Source: Halopenitus malekzadehii (GTDB taxonomy: Archaea > Halobacteriota > Halobacteria > Halobacteriales > Haloferacaceae). Taken from it: a stretch of 64,000 nt of DNA. Below, one piece after another: positions 1 through 9,418 of this stretch (positions within the stretch are counted from its first letter, which is position 1; each line of letters opens with the position of its first letter). A program made the translations under genes and the position numbers. The stretch covers positions 248,001 to 312,000 of the forward strand of contig NZ_FNWU01000002.1 of assembly GCF_900108505.1 (NCBI RefSeq), read 5' to 3'. A model generated the notes under the pieces. The model worked only from the letters and a program-made list of their open reading frames with translations. It did no database searches and was not told where the DNA came from.

Positions 1-158
1 GCACCCAACGGGAACCAAGCATCCACGGGGACCGGAGACCGCGACTCGGGATGACGCGGTTTTAATAGATCGACGCCGCTTGTCGAGACAACGCTCGTCG
101 ACCGGTCGGACCGCCGCGGCGTGTCCGCCGGTCGACGTCGAACCGACCTCGATCCACC

Positions 159-1181
159 ATGCAACAGTACCTCGATCTCGTCGACGAGACCCTCTCGGAG
201 GGCGTTTATAAGCCGAACCGCACGGGCGTGGACACGATCGCGAACTTCAGCGGCGGGTACACCGTCGATCTGGCGGAGGGGTTCCCGCTGTTGACCACCA
301 AGAAGCTGGACGGCTACCGATGGAACTCGCTCATCCACGAGGTCCTCTGGTACCTCTCGGGTGAGGAACACGTCCGAAACCTTCGAGAACACACCGCGAT
401 CTGGGACGCCTGGGCCGACGAGGAGGGGCGGCTCGACACGGCCTACGGACGGTTCTGGCGGCGTTATCCGGTTCCCGAGGACGGGCTAGCGGGCGAGAGT
501 TGGCCCGAGGACGCACACCGGTGGGTGACCGTCGAGGAGGACGTCGACGGGACCCGTCACCGGACGTTCGACCAGATCCAGTACGTCCTCGACACCCTCG
601 AGGAGAACCCGCACTCCCGCCGAATGGTCGTGAACGCCTGGCACCCCGCCAACGCGGCCGTCTCGACGCTGCCGCCGTGTCACTACACGTTCGTCGTGAA
701 CGTCCAGGGCGGCCGGCTCAACCTCCATCTCACCCAGCGGTCCGGCGACATCGCGCTCGGCGTCCCGTTCAACATCGCCGCCTACTCGTTGCTGGCGACG
801 GCGATCGCTCAGCGGACGGGCTTCGAGGTCGGGGAGTTCGGCCACAGCATCGTCGACGCGCACGTCTACTGCGGGGAGGGCGATCGCGGCGCGTGGTACG
901 CGGACAACCTCGACCGGCTGCAGGACCGGCTCGCGGACGTCGGGACGACCGACGACTACCGTGAGGTGAAGCGATGGCTCGAGGGAGTCGCACCCGACGA
1001 ACCCGCCGAGAAGGAGGGCTACGACCACGTTCCGGGCCTCCTCGAACAACTCTCCCGGGAGCCGCGGTCGCGGCCACGCATCGAGATCGCCGACAAGCCG
1101 CTCGACGAACTCGCCTTCGACGACGTCGAGCTTCACGACTACGACTCCGCGGACGGGATCACGTTCGCGGTCGCGGAATGA
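159..1181 (+). CDS. thyA: Thymidylate synthase (ThyA)
   Basis: This 340-residue protein makes dTMP from dUMP using methylene-tetrahydrofolate, which is oxidised to dihydrofolate. The catalytic cysteine lies in the family motif LPPCHYTF (Cys174), followed by the QRSGDIALGVPFN block at about residues 193-206. It is longer than the 264-residue bacterial enzyme, with acidic insertions at about 105-135 and 265-290, as is usual in haloarchaea. Its stop overlaps the start of the dihydrofolate reductase gene (ATGA), so the two steps of the thymidylate cycle are translationally coupled. A TTTTAATAG box at about 60-68 may be the promoter, giving a short leader. Confidence 0.96.
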   Translation: MQQYLDLVDETLSEGVYKPNRTGVDTIANFSGGYTVDLAEGFPLLTTKKLDGYRWNSLIHEVLWYLSGEEHVRNLREHTAIWDAWADEEGRLDTAYGRFWRRYPVPEDGLAGESWPEDAHRWVTVEEDVDGTRHRTFDQIQYVLDTLEENPHSRRMVVNAWHPANAAVSTLPPCHYTFVVNVQGGRLNLHLTQRSGDIALGVPFNIAAYSLLATAIAQRTGFEVGEFGHSIVDAHVYCGEGDRGAWYADNLDRLQDRLADVGTTDDYREVKRWLEGVAPDEPAEKEGYDHVPGLLEQLSREPRSRPRIEIADKPLDELAFDDVELHDYDSADGITFAVAE

Positions 1182-1735
1182 GCGACCGACCCAACGCCGA
1201 CGCGACGACTGACGGACCCGACGTCGACGTTCCCGACGACCTCACGATCTCCCTCATCGCCGCGGTGGCCGAGAACGGCATCATCGGCGATTCCGGCGGG
1301 ATGCCCTGGCACTATCCGGCAGATCTTGAGCACTTTAAAAGGACGACGACGGGGCATCCCGTAACCCTCGGCCGGCGGACCTACGAGAGCATCGCGGCCC
1401 AACTCGGAGGACCGCTTCCCGACCGGGTCAACGTCGTCCTCTCGCGGTCGGATCTCGATCTTCCGGACGGCGCCGTCGGCGCCGACGGGGTTCAGGACGC
1501 GCTCGACCGTGCCGCCGCGGCTGCCGCCGACCTGGGCGTCGAAACCGTCTACGTCGCCGGTGGCGCGACGATCTACGAGGCATTCCTCCCGCTGGCGGAC
1601 GAGCTAGTGCTCACGGAGATCAACGAGTCCTACGCGGGTGACACGCACTTCCCGGAGTGGGACCCCGATGAGTGGACGGAAACGGACCGTGACGAGCGCG
1701 ACGAGCTCACGTTCCGGACGTACCGTCGCCGGTGA
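1178..1735 (+). CDS. folA: Dihydrofolate reductase
   Basis: This 185-residue NADPH-dependent enzyme reduces dihydrofolate to tetrahydrofolate, regenerating the cofactor consumed by ThyA. Family features are the N-terminal sheet ISLIAAVAENGIIG, the MPWHYPADLEHFK helix, the TLGRRTYES motif and the GGATIYEAFL motif. About 25 acidic residues precede the domain. The ATG at 1178 overlaps the thyA stop codon, and an upstream in-frame extension would lie wholly inside thyA, so this start is clear. The thyA-folA pairing is common in haloarchaea. Confidence 0.95.
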   Translation: MSDRPNADATTDGPDVDVPDDLTISLIAAVAENGIIGDSGGMPWHYPADLEHFKRTTTGHPVTLGRRTYESIAAQLGGPLPDRVNVVLSRSDLDLPDGAVGADGVQDALDRAAAAAADLGVETVYVAGGATIYEAFLPLADELVLTEINESYAGDTHFPEWDPDEWTETDRDERDELTFRTYRRR

Positions 1736-1859
1736 GCCGAGTCCAGCACGGACCACGAACGCCCGCCGAACTCCCCCACCTCAGATCGGGCGTACAGTCG
1801 TAGGGGGCTCCGACAGCCTTCCTGTGCTTATTTATGCCACGACTCGATAGCGTGCCGTG

Positions 1860-2924
1860 ATGACCCCGCTTGAGCTGTCGCTCCGACTGATCGCCGGCGT
1901 ATTACTCATCCTGACGAACGGCTTCTTCGTCGCGATCGAGTTTGCGCTGACCCGGGCGCGACAGTTCAGCGAGCAGGAGTTCATCGATGGCACCCCGGCC
2001 CTCGAACGGGCCTGGGAGATGACGAACAACTTGGAGATCTATCTCACGACGTGTCAAGTCGGGATTACCGCGTCCAGCATCGCAGTCGGGATCGTCGCTG
2101 AACCGGCACTAGCTGCGCTGTTCGAGCCGTATTTTGCGACGACCCCGCTTGCGTCGATCGGTGCGGGGGCCATAATCGCATTCGGAATCATCAATCTCCT
2201 GCATCTCACCCACGGCGAACAGACGCCGACCTACCTCGGCGTTGAGCGATCCCGGCTGGTGTGCCGGTACGGAGCGACGCCGCTGTACTGGTTCAACCGG
2301 CTCATCTCCCCGCTCATTACGCTCGGTGACTGGATCGCCAAAGCCACGCTCAAGCTGTTCGGGATCGAGATGACTGGGGCGTGGCTGGAAACCGAAGAGG
2401 AAATCCTCGAATCACGAGCCCAACTCCGAAACCAGTTGCACTCGCTTCTAGAGGAGGGCGAACTCCCGGAGGAGCGCCGCGACGAGGTCCTCGCGGCGCT
2501 CGATATCGACGAGCTCGCGGTCAGCGAGATACTGGTCCCGGCGAACGACATTATTGCCCTCTCAACCACCCGCACAGTCGAGGACAACTTCGACCACATC
2601 CGAAACACGCCTCACACCCGATTTCCGCTGGTGGGTGAGGAGCTGACGACGTTTCACGGGGTCGTGTACGCACCGTCGATCATCGACCACTACGAAGATC
2701 TCATAGACGGAACCATCTCCTTCACCGAGATCGCAGCACCCCCAATGACGCTCGCGGCAGAGACGAACGTCAGCGACGCGTTCGATCAGTTCCAAACCGA
2801 GGATCAGGAGCTCGCACTCGTCCTCGAGGACGGTGCAGTCGTGGGGCTCCTCACGGCGACGGATGCCCTCGAAGCGGTGATGGGCGAACTCGAGGACCCG
2901 CTCGACCGACAGTCGTCGACCTGA
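1860..2924 (+). CDS. CNNM (DUF21)/CBS-domain membrane protein, CorC/HlyC type
   Basis: A 354-residue membrane protein. The N-terminal half is a CNNM transmembrane domain with LTNGFFVAIEFALTRAR near residue 20, the hallmark of this Mg2+/divalent-cation transport-associated family, and more membrane helices up to about residue 180. A pair of CBS modules follows at about 215-345. The C-terminal CorC/HlyC domain of full-length (about 430-residue) relatives is missing. A GTG lies directly before the chosen ATG. The gene stands alone. A role in divalent cation efflux or homeostasis is inferred from the family; substrate unknown. Confidence 0.85.
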   Translation: MTPLELSLRLIAGVLLILTNGFFVAIEFALTRARQFSEQEFIDGTPALERAWEMTNNLEIYLTTCQVGITASSIAVGIVAEPALAALFEPYFATTPLASIGAGAIIAFGIINLLHLTHGEQTPTYLGVERSRLVCRYGATPLYWFNRLISPLITLGDWIAKATLKLFGIEMTGAWLETEEEILESRAQLRNQLHSLLEEGELPEERRDEVLAALDIDELAVSEILVPANDIIALSTTRTVEDNFDHIRNTPHTRFPLVGEELTTFHGVVYAPSIIDHYEDLIDGTISFTEIAAPPMTLAAETNVSDAFDQFQTEDQELALVLEDGAVVGLLTATDALEAVMGELEDPLDRQSST

Positions 2925-3123
2925 ATCAGCACCGACGTATCCACCCACTGCAGCGATACCGACCACGATCACGGCTATTGAACTCGAAGTCGTCGAGGCC
3001 GAGCGTCGAGTGTGTCCACTTCGTGTTGGCGACAGTGCATCCCAATAGGGAGGGTTTTTCCCCGCCGAGACGCTATCGAGAGGTAATGATCGACGACGGA
3101 GTGCAGCGACGAGGTGGGCACCG

Positions 3124-3969
3124 ATGAGGGGTAACGACCAGCAGGCGTACGACCGCGGAACCTCGCTGTTCTCCCCGGACGGTCGGATCTACCAGGTCGA
3201 GTACGCCCGCGAGGCGGTCTCGCGCGGCGCGCCGAGCGTGGGTATCCGCACCGCCGAGGGGATCGTTCTGGCCGCGATGAGCCGGACCTCCTCGCCGCTG
3301 ATGGAGGCCGAAAGCATCGAGAAGCTCCACAAGCTCGATGACCACGTCGCGACGGCCTCCGCCGGCCACGTCGCCGACGCACGCAAGCTCATCGACCTGG
3401 CGCGTCAACAGACCCAGGTCAACCAGCTGCGGTACGGCGAGCCGGTCGGCATCGAGACGCTGACGAAACACGTCACCGACCACATCCAGGAGAACACCCA
3501 ACTCGGGGGCACGCGCCCGTACGGCGCCGCGCTGCTCATCGGCGGGATCGAGAACGGCGAGCCGCGCCTGTTCGGCGCCGATCCCTCCGGAACCCCCCAC
3601 GAGTGGAAGGCGACCGTGATCGGCGACGGCCGCGAGGAGATCCAGTCGACGCTCGAGGAGAACTGGACCGACTCGCTGACCCTCGAGGACGGCATCGAAC
3701 TCGCGGTCACGGCGCTCGGCGAGTACGCCGACGACCTGACGGCGGCCGACCTCTCGATCGCGACCATCACCGAGGCGGACGGCTACCGGGTCGTGTCCGA
3801 GGAGGACATCGCGGACGTCGTGCCGGACCTGCCGGCCGACGCGGACGCCGTCGACGACGAGGAGGAGACGGCGGACGAGACGGATCCCGACGGCGCGGGC
3901 GACACCGGGACTGAAGAGGACGCCGACGACGAACCAACGGACGACGACGAACCGACGAACGACGAGTAG
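3124..3969 (+). CDS. psmA: Proteasome subunit alpha (alpha2-like)
   Basis: A 281-residue alpha subunit of the 20S proteasome; alpha rings gate the entry of unfolded substrates and dock the AAA ATPase (PAN). The N-terminal signature YDRGTSLFSPDGRIYQVEYA is diagnostic, and GHVADARKLIDLARQ and GGTRPYGAALLIGG follow. The RGNDQQAYDRGTSLF start resembles the second haloarchaeal alpha subunit (alpha2, PsmC) more than alpha1. About 50 highly acidic residues form the C-terminal tail. A GAGGTG ribosome-binding site lies 7 bases before the ATG. The start also overlaps the stop of a 13-codon upstream reading frame (3086-3127). Confidence 0.93.
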   Translation: MRGNDQQAYDRGTSLFSPDGRIYQVEYAREAVSRGAPSVGIRTAEGIVLAAMSRTSSPLMEAESIEKLHKLDDHVATASAGHVADARKLIDLARQQTQVNQLRYGEPVGIETLTKHVTDHIQENTQLGGTRPYGAALLIGGIENGEPRLFGADPSGTPHEWKATVIGDGREEIQSTLEENWTDSLTLEDGIELAVTALGEYADDLTAADLSIATITEADGYRVVSEEDIADVVPDLPADADAVDDEEETADETDPDGAGDTGTEEDADDEPTDDDEPTNDE

Positions 3970-4059
3970 CCCGGACCATCGCCGGACGGTCCCGAAGATC
4001 GGAGAGGGCCGACTGCGGGACGCAAGCGCTTTTACTCGCGGGCGAGCCCTTCCGAACGA

Positions 4060-5682
4060 ATGCGGCGATCAGTCGCGATCGGCATCGGCTGCTGTTTCGT
4101 CCTGCTCGTTGCGGGACTCACCGGAGCTATCGCTCCAACGGCTGCCGAGGGAGGCACGCCCGCCGCCGGTGGAGACGTAACCGCCGCCGCCGTCGTGGGA
4201 GGGACCGATCCCACGGGGACGACGGCGATCGGGCCGACACCCCACGATCCGCAGATCGATTCGGGCGGGTTCGAGCGGAGCGTCTTCGAGATAACGGTTC
4301 ACCGTGACGGGCGCGGCGTGTGGACGCTGCGGTACGAACGCGTGCTCGAATCCGCGGACGAACGGGATTCCTTCGAGACGTTCGCGGAACGGTTTCGCAC
4401 GGATGAGACCGATCTCTACCGAAACTTCCGAGCCGATGCGACCGGGCTCGTTGACGCCGGCCAGAACGCGACCGACCGGGAGATGGCCGCCGACGGATTC
4501 AGCCGTGACGCGTTCGTCCGGTCGACGATCGGCAACGACATCGGCGTCGTCGAGTTGCGGTTCACCTGGCACGGGTTCGGCGTGGTCGGGGACGGAACGG
4601 TCACCGTCGGCGACGTCTTCGAGGGCGGCTTCTACGTCGGCCCCGATCAGGAGCTCGTCTTCAAGCCGGGCGACTCGACCGCCTTTCAATCCGTCGAGCC
4701 ACCTGGGACACGGTCGAACCCCGATGCGTTGACCGACAGCGTGTCCGTCACCTGGGAGGGTGAGCGCCAGTTCACCGATCGACGGCCGTGGGCGGTCTTC
4801 GCGGCCGAGAACGCGACCGATTCCGGCGAGGGGACGGCGTCCGGCGGAAGCGACGCCCCCGACTCCCCGACGATCGGAACCGAGCGGTCGAGAAACGACT
4901 CGGGATCCGGAACCGGATCGGAGGGCGGGATGACGACTGGGCCGGCCGGCGGACCCGAGGAGATGGACGACGGCGGCACCGGATGGGTGCCGATCGTGGC
5001 GGCTCTCGGCGTCGTCGGACTGCTCCTCGGCGTCGTCATCCGACGCCGTCTCCACGACGACCCGTCCGGCACACCGGCGACGACCCCGTCGGTGACCGAC
5101 CGGAACGTGGGCGGCAAGGGTCCAGCCACAACCCGGACTGCCGACGGCCTCGAGGACCCCGACCATATCGGCGGGCCGGACGATACGACCGCCGATCCGG
5201 ACGGGGACACTGCCGATCCGAACGGGGACACTGCCGATCCGAACCGACGATCCCACGCGCGGGAGACGACCGCCGGTGGGTCACCGGCACCCGAAGCCGA
5301 AGCCGACGACCACGATGTTCCGACCGAGACGGACGCGGAGCCGGCCGCGACGACGCCATCGATCCCCGACGAGGAGCTCCTCTCCGACGACGATCGAGTC
5401 ATCCGGATCCTTCGGGAGCACGGCGGCCGGATCAAACAATCCCGGATCGTCGACCGAACGGAGTGGTCCAAATCGAAGGTAAGCGTGCTTCTCTCCGAGA
5501 TGACCGACGAGGGAACCGTCTCGAAGCTTCGGGTCGGTCGCGAGAACGTCGTCAGCCTCGAGGGTCACGAACCCGACATCGCGGGGTCACCGTTCGACGA
5601 TGACGGTGCGGAGACATCGACCGACGAGTCGGCGTCCGAGGAGGGGACAGACGACGGGGAATCGAACGCCGACGGGAAGTGA
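4060..5682 (+). CDS. Membrane-anchored winged-helix protein with exported N-terminal domain
   Basis: A 540-residue haloarchaeal protein. Residues 1-30 look like a signal peptide. An exported domain of about 200 residues starts with FEITVHRDGRGVWTLRYER. A low-complexity linker leads to one membrane helix at about 309-328 (VPIVAALGVVGLLLGVV). A cytoplasmic linker follows, with a 21-base in-frame repeat (ADPDGDT, ADPNGDT, ADPNR) near residues 377-395. A winged-helix domain lies at about 444-502 (RVIRILREHGGRIKQSRIVD, SKSKVSVLLSEM). The layout suggests a one-component transmembrane sensor and transcription regulator. The signal sensed is unknown. Confidence 0.8.
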   Translation: MRRSVAIGIGCCFVLLVAGLTGAIAPTAAEGGTPAAGGDVTAAAVVGGTDPTGTTAIGPTPHDPQIDSGGFERSVFEITVHRDGRGVWTLRYERVLESADERDSFETFAERFRTDETDLYRNFRADATGLVDAGQNATDREMAADGFSRDAFVRSTIGNDIGVVELRFTWHGFGVVGDGTVTVGDVFEGGFYVGPDQELVFKPGDSTAFQSVEPPGTRSNPDALTDSVSVTWEGERQFTDRRPWAVFAAENATDSGEGTASGGSDAPDSPTIGTERSRNDSGSGTGSEGGMTTGPAGGPEEMDDGGTGWVPIVAALGVVGLLLGVVIRRRLHDDPSGTPATTPSVTDRNVGGKGPATTRTADGLEDPDHIGGPDDTTADPDGDTADPNGDTADPNRRSHARETTAGGSPAPEAEADDHDVPTETDAEPAATTPSIPDEELLSDDDRVIRILREHGGRIKQSRIVDRTEWSKSKVSVLLSEMTDEGTVSKLRVGRENVVSLEGHEPDIAGSPFDDDGAETSTDESASEEGTDDGESNADGK

Positions 5683-5775
5683 CCACGGCCCCATCGATCC
5701 CCGAACCCTGTCCCCAGGCCCCACACCACGCGTCGTCTCGCGCCGCTTTTAGGCCCCGAGCGTCCATCGCGGATA

Positions 5776-6978
5776 ATGAGTTATCGGATCGGTCTGGTCG
5801 GCAAGCCCTCGGTGGGCAAATCGACCTTCTTCAATGCGGCGACGATGAACGACGTTCCCGAGGGTGCCTACCCGTTCACGACGATCGACCCGAGCGTGGG
5901 CGAGGCGTACGTCAGGGTGCCGTGTGCGGCGCCGGAGTTCGATGAGACCTGTACGCCGAACGTCGGCGTCTGTCGGTCGGGAACGCGCTTCGTCCCGATC
6001 CGGCTCGTCGACGTCGCCGGGCTCGTTCCGGGCGCACACGAGGGGCGCGGCCTCGGGAACCAGTTCCTCACCGATCTGAACGAGACGGACGTGCTGGTCC
6101 ACGTCGTCGACTTCTCAGGGACGACCGACATCGAGGGCGAGGCGACCGAGGGACACGACCCCCGCGAGGACATCGACTTCCTCGAGGAGGAGCTCGACCA
6201 GTGGTACCTCGACGTCCTCGAGAAGGGGATCGACAAGTACGAGACACGGTACCACGGTTCGGAGGCGGCGATCGAGGTCGAACTCGCAGAGCAGCTCTCC
6301 GCGTTCGGGATCACGAAGGACGGGGTCAAGCAGGTGATACTTGCCGAGGGACTCGAACTCGACCCCGAGACGTGGGACGACGCCGACCGTGAGGAGCTCG
6401 CGCGGGAGATCCGCAAGCGGACCAAGCCGATGATCGTCGCGGCCAACAAGATGGACACGCCGGCGGCACAGGACAACTGGGAGGCGATCACGACCGATCC
6501 CGACTACGACCACCTCACGTTCGTCTCGACGAGCGCTCACGCGGAGAAGGCGCTCAAGAACGCCGACGAGTCCGGCGCGATCGACTACACCGCGGGCGAC
6601 GACGGCTTCGAGGTGCTCGCGGACCTCGACGACGAGCAGGCCGCCGGCCTCGACCGGATCGCGGAGTTCCTCGATGAATACGGCGGTACCGGCGTTCAGA
6701 CGTCGCTCGAGGCCGCGGTCTTCAACGTGCTCGGCTGCATCGCGGTCTTCCCCGGTTCGGCGAACGGGCCGACCGACGAGAAGGGCGTCTTCCGGGACTG
6801 CTTCATCCTCCCGGAGGGGTCGACGACGGAGGACTTCGCCTTCCACATCCACTCGGACATCGGCGAGGGACTTCTTCACGGGCTCGACTGTCGGGCGGAC
6901 AGACAGGTATCGAAGGATCACGAACTCGAACATCGCGACGTGATCGAGCTGGTCTCCACGAAGCAGGCCGCACCGTAG
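5776..6978 (+). CDS. ychF: OBG/YchF-family translation-associated GTPase
   Basis: A 400-residue P-loop NTPase of the archaeal Obg/Ola1/YchF group. The G1 motif GKPSVGKST is at residues 9-17, the G3 motif DVAGLVPGAHEGRGLG at 79-94 and the G4 motif NKMD at 224-227. Coiled-coil insertions and a C-terminal TGS domain (about 330-395) follow. Family members bind ribosomes and act in translation or stress responses; the exact role in archaea is not settled. The gene is preceded by a TTTTAGG element near 5749 and followed directly by a 17-base tandem duplication. Confidence 0.93.
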   Translation: MSYRIGLVGKPSVGKSTFFNAATMNDVPEGAYPFTTIDPSVGEAYVRVPCAAPEFDETCTPNVGVCRSGTRFVPIRLVDVAGLVPGAHEGRGLGNQFLTDLNETDVLVHVVDFSGTTDIEGEATEGHDPREDIDFLEEELDQWYLDVLEKGIDKYETRYHGSEAAIEVELAEQLSAFGITKDGVKQVILAEGLELDPETWDDADREELAREIRKRTKPMIVAANKMDTPAAQDNWEAITTDPDYDHLTFVSTSAHAEKALKNADESGAIDYTAGDDGFEVLADLDDEQAAGLDRIAEFLDEYGGTGVQTSLEAAVFNVLGCIAVFPGSANGPTDEKGVFRDCFILPEGSTTEDFAFHIHSDIGEGLLHGLDCRADRQVSKDHELEHRDVIELVSTKQAAP

Positions 6979-6980
6979 GT

Positions 6981-7014
6981 CCTGAAGACCCCGAGACCCT
7001 GAAGACCCCGAAGA
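6981..7014. repeat. Tandem duplication after ychF stop
   Basis: Two near-identical copies of a unit of about 17 bases built on CCTGAAGACCCCGA start two bases after the ychF stop codon. No function can be read from them. They are one case of a pattern seen after several genes here. Confidence 0.75.
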
Positions 7015-7057
7015 CGGTCCCGGGAAGTTCTTAACCGGCGGGGACGAAGCCGGCGGC

Positions 7058-7309
7058 GTGCAACCGGTCGAACGGTCCACGGTCGAAGGCGTCGATTACG
7101 GCTGGGTGATGCAGACGACGTTCGTCGTCACGATCCTCGTCGGCGCCCCGATCGTCGCGCTGGCGTCCACGCAGGTCGCGCTTCCGACGTGGGGCGCCCG
7201 CGTCGCCTTCGCGATCCGCGTCGGCGCACCAGTCTGGTTCGTGACAGCGATCGCCGTCTACACGTACGCGAAACGGACGAAGGCCGGCGACGTCGTCGAC
7301 GCTGACTGA
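7058..7309 (+). CDS. Small two-helix membrane protein (DUF5822-like)
   Basis: An 83-residue protein starting with GTG. Two hydrophobic segments are visible, about 18-38 (QTTFVVTILVGAPIVALAS) and 46-68 (ARVAFAIRVGAPVWFVTAIA), joined by a short polar loop, with a basic then acidic C-terminus. It matches my recollection of the haloarchaeal DUF5822 family; no function is known. It sits between ychF and pccA on the same strand, with a strong hairpin 13 bases after its stop. Confidence 0.75.
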   Translation: MQPVERSTVEGVDYGWVMQTTFVVTILVGAPIVALASTQVALPTWGARVAFAIRVGAPVWFVTAIAVYTYAKRTKAGDVVDAD

Positions 7310-7321
7310 TCGGCGTCGATG

Positions 7322-7340
7322 TCGTTTGGGAGCCAAACGA
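7322..7340. promoter_or_regulatory. Perfect 8-bp inverted repeat between DUF5822 and pccA
   Basis: TCGTTTGG-GAG-CCAAACGA is a perfect inverted repeat with 8-base arms and a 3-base loop. It lies 12 bases after the stop of the small membrane protein and 78 bases before pccA. It could be a terminator-like hairpin or a dimeric regulator site for pccA; the sequence alone does not decide. Confidence 0.6.
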
Positions 7341-7417
7341 TTTCGACGATCGTCGACCTACACTTCCACGATGAACCGATAGAATGAGGTGTCGGCTGGG
7401 GAAATGGCCGGACAAGG

Positions 7418-9355
7418 ATGTTCGACAGGGTTCTCGTGGCGAACCGCGGAGAGATCGCGGTTCGGGTGATGCGCGCGTGCGAGGAGCTGGGGATCGAGAC
7501 CGTCGCGGTCTACAGCGAGGCCGACGCCGACGCCGGCCACGTCCGGTACGCCGACGTCGCCTACACCGTCGGGCCCGCGCGGGCGGCCGACTCCTACCTC
7601 GATCAGGAGGCGATCCTCGAGGCGGCTCGCGCGGCCGACGCGGACGCGATCCACCCAGGATACGGCTTTCTCGCGGAGAACGCGGCCTTCGCCGAGCGCG
7701 TCGAGGCGGCCGACGGGATCACGTGGATCGGCCCGTCGGCGGCCGCGATGGAACGCCTCGGGGAGAAGACCCAGGCCCGTCGCGTGATGCAGACGGCCGA
7801 CGTACCGATCGTCCCCGGAACCACCGAACCGATCGCGGACGCGGACGCGGTTCGTGCGTTCGGTGAGGAGCACGGCTACCCCGTTGCGGTCAAGGCCGAG
7901 GGCGGCGGCGGCGGACGCGGGATGAAGGTCGTCGAGAGCGCCGACGAGGCCGACGACCAGCTGGAGTCGGCAAAACGGGAGGGTGAAGCCTACTTCTCGA
8001 ACGACTCCGTCTACCTCGAGCGATATCTCGACTCCCCACGACACGTCGAGGTACAGATCATCGCCGACGGCGACGGAACCGTGGTCCATCTCGGCGAGCG
8101 GGACTGCTCGCTCCAGCGCCGCCACCAGAAGGTGGTCGAGGAGGGGCCCTCCCCCGCGCTCTCGCCTGCACTCCGGGCCGACATCGCCGAGGCGGCGCGA
8201 CGCGGCGTCGCCGCCGCTGACTACACCAACGCGGGGACCGTCGAGTTCCTCGTCGAGGAGAATCCCGACCGCGACCCCGACGAGCCGCTCGGACCCGACA
8301 CCGACTTCTACTTCCTCGAGGTGAACACCCGGATCCAGGTCGAACACACCGTGACCGAGGCGCTCACCGGGGTCGACATCGTGGCCGAGCAGATCCGCGT
8401 CGCGGCCGGCGAGGGCCTCTCGATCGACCAGGACGACGTCGACCTCGACGGCCACGCGATCGAGTTCCGGATCAACGCGGAGAACGCCGCCGACGAGTTC
8501 GCGCCGGCCAGCGGCGGTCGGCTCGAAACCTACGACCCGCCCGGCGGGATCGGCGTCCGCGTCGACGACGCGCTCAGGCAGGGTGACGAACTCGTCACCG
8601 ACTACGACTCGATGGTGGCGAAGCTGATCGTCTGGGGGTCCGACCGTGAGGAGTGTCTCGATCGGTCGCGACGCGCGCTCGCCGAATACGACGTCGAGGG
8701 CGTCACCACGATCATCCCGTTCCATCGGCTGATGGTCGAGGACGACCGCTTTCGCGACGGGACTCACACCACGACCTACCTCGACGAGTCCCTCGATCCC
8801 GACCGGATCGACGCGGCCCAGGACCGCTGGGGCGATGGGACGCCGGTCGAGGACGCGGACGCGGACACGACACCCGATGCGGACGACGTCGAGACCAGCG
8901 AGCGCGAGTTTACCGTCGAGGTGAACGGCAAACGCTTCGAGGTCGCCCTCGAGGAGCGGGATGCCCCCGCCATCCCCGCGATCGAGGACCTCGCGGACGC
9001 CGGCGCGACCGCATCCGGTGGCCGAACCGGCGCCGGCGGACCCGGTCGCCCGCCCCACGTCGGCCCCAGTGACGCCGATGGCTCGTCCGGGGCCGGCGGC
9101 GACACCGGAACGACGGACGACGCGGTCGAGGGTGTCGAGGGCGGCGAGGCGATCGACGCCGAGATGCAGGGAACGATCCTCTCGGTCGATGTGACCGAGG
9201 GCGATGCGGTTGCCGCCGGCGAGGTCGTCTGCGTGCTGGAGGCGATGAAGATGGAGAACGACGTCGTCGCCGAGCGCGGCGGCACGGTCGCGAGCGTGCA
9301 CGTCACCGAGGGGGACAGCGTCGATATGGGCGACCCCCTCGTCGTGCTCGAGTGA
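7418..9355 (+). CDS. pccA: Acyl-CoA (acetyl/propionyl-CoA) carboxylase, biotin carboxylase and carrier subunit
   Basis: A 645-residue protein that joins ATP-dependent biotin carboxylase to a biotin carrier. Residues 1-450 form the biotin carboxylase: [16 protein letters not shown], the ATP-grasp glycine loop [11 protein letters not shown], and [18 protein letters not shown]. After an acidic glycine-rich linker, the C-terminal biotinyl domain carries EAMKMEN with the biotinylated lysine at 611. It carboxylates biotin for transfer to acetyl- or propionyl-CoA by a separate carboxyltransferase (PccB), which is not in this window. Haloarchaea use this enzyme in propionyl-CoA metabolism and polyhydroxyalkanoate precursor supply. 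Confidence 0.93.
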   Translation: MFDRVLVANRGEIAVRVMRACEELGIETVAVYSEADADAGHVRYADVAYTVGPARAADSYLDQEAILEAARAADADAIHPGYGFLAENAAFAERVEAADGITWIGPSAAAMERLGEKTQARRVMQTADVPIVPGTTEPIADADAVRAFGEEHGYPVAVKAEGGGGGRGMKVVESADEADDQLESAKREGEAYFSNDSVYLERYLDSPRHVEVQIIADGDGTVVHLGERDCSLQRRHQKVVEEGPSPALSPALRADIAEAARRGVAAADYTNAGTVEFLVEENPDRDPDEPLGPDTDFYFLEVNTRIQVEHTVTEALTGVDIVAEQIRVAAGEGLSIDQDDVDLDGHAIEFRINAENAADEFAPASGGRLETYDPPGGIGVRVDDALRQGDELVTDYDSMVAKLIVWGSDREECLDRSRRALAEYDVEGVTTIIPFHRLMVEDDRFRDGTHTTTYLDESLDPDRIDAAQDRWGDGTPVEDADADTTPDADDVETSEREFTVEVNGKRFEVALEERDAPAIPAIEDLADAGATASGGRTGAGGPGRPPHVGPSDADGSSGAGGDTGTTDDAVEGVEGGEAIDAEMQGTILSVDVTEGDAVAAGEVVCVLEAMKMENDVVAERGGTVASVHVTEGDSVDMGDPLVVLE

Positions 9356-9418
9356 GACGCCGGCGAGGGCGTCGACGCCACTCCGACTCCACCCCCGGCC
9401 ACGTCCCTGCTCGGTCCC

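Noticed and set aside
3086-3127. The 13-codon frame as a stand-alone gene
   Set aside because: Too short to support as a protein gene; kept only as a possible leader frame in the findings.
7358-9301. A 647-codon open frame on the minus strand opposite pccA
   Set aside because: Shadow of the biotin carboxylase gene; composition typical of antisense high-GC DNA.
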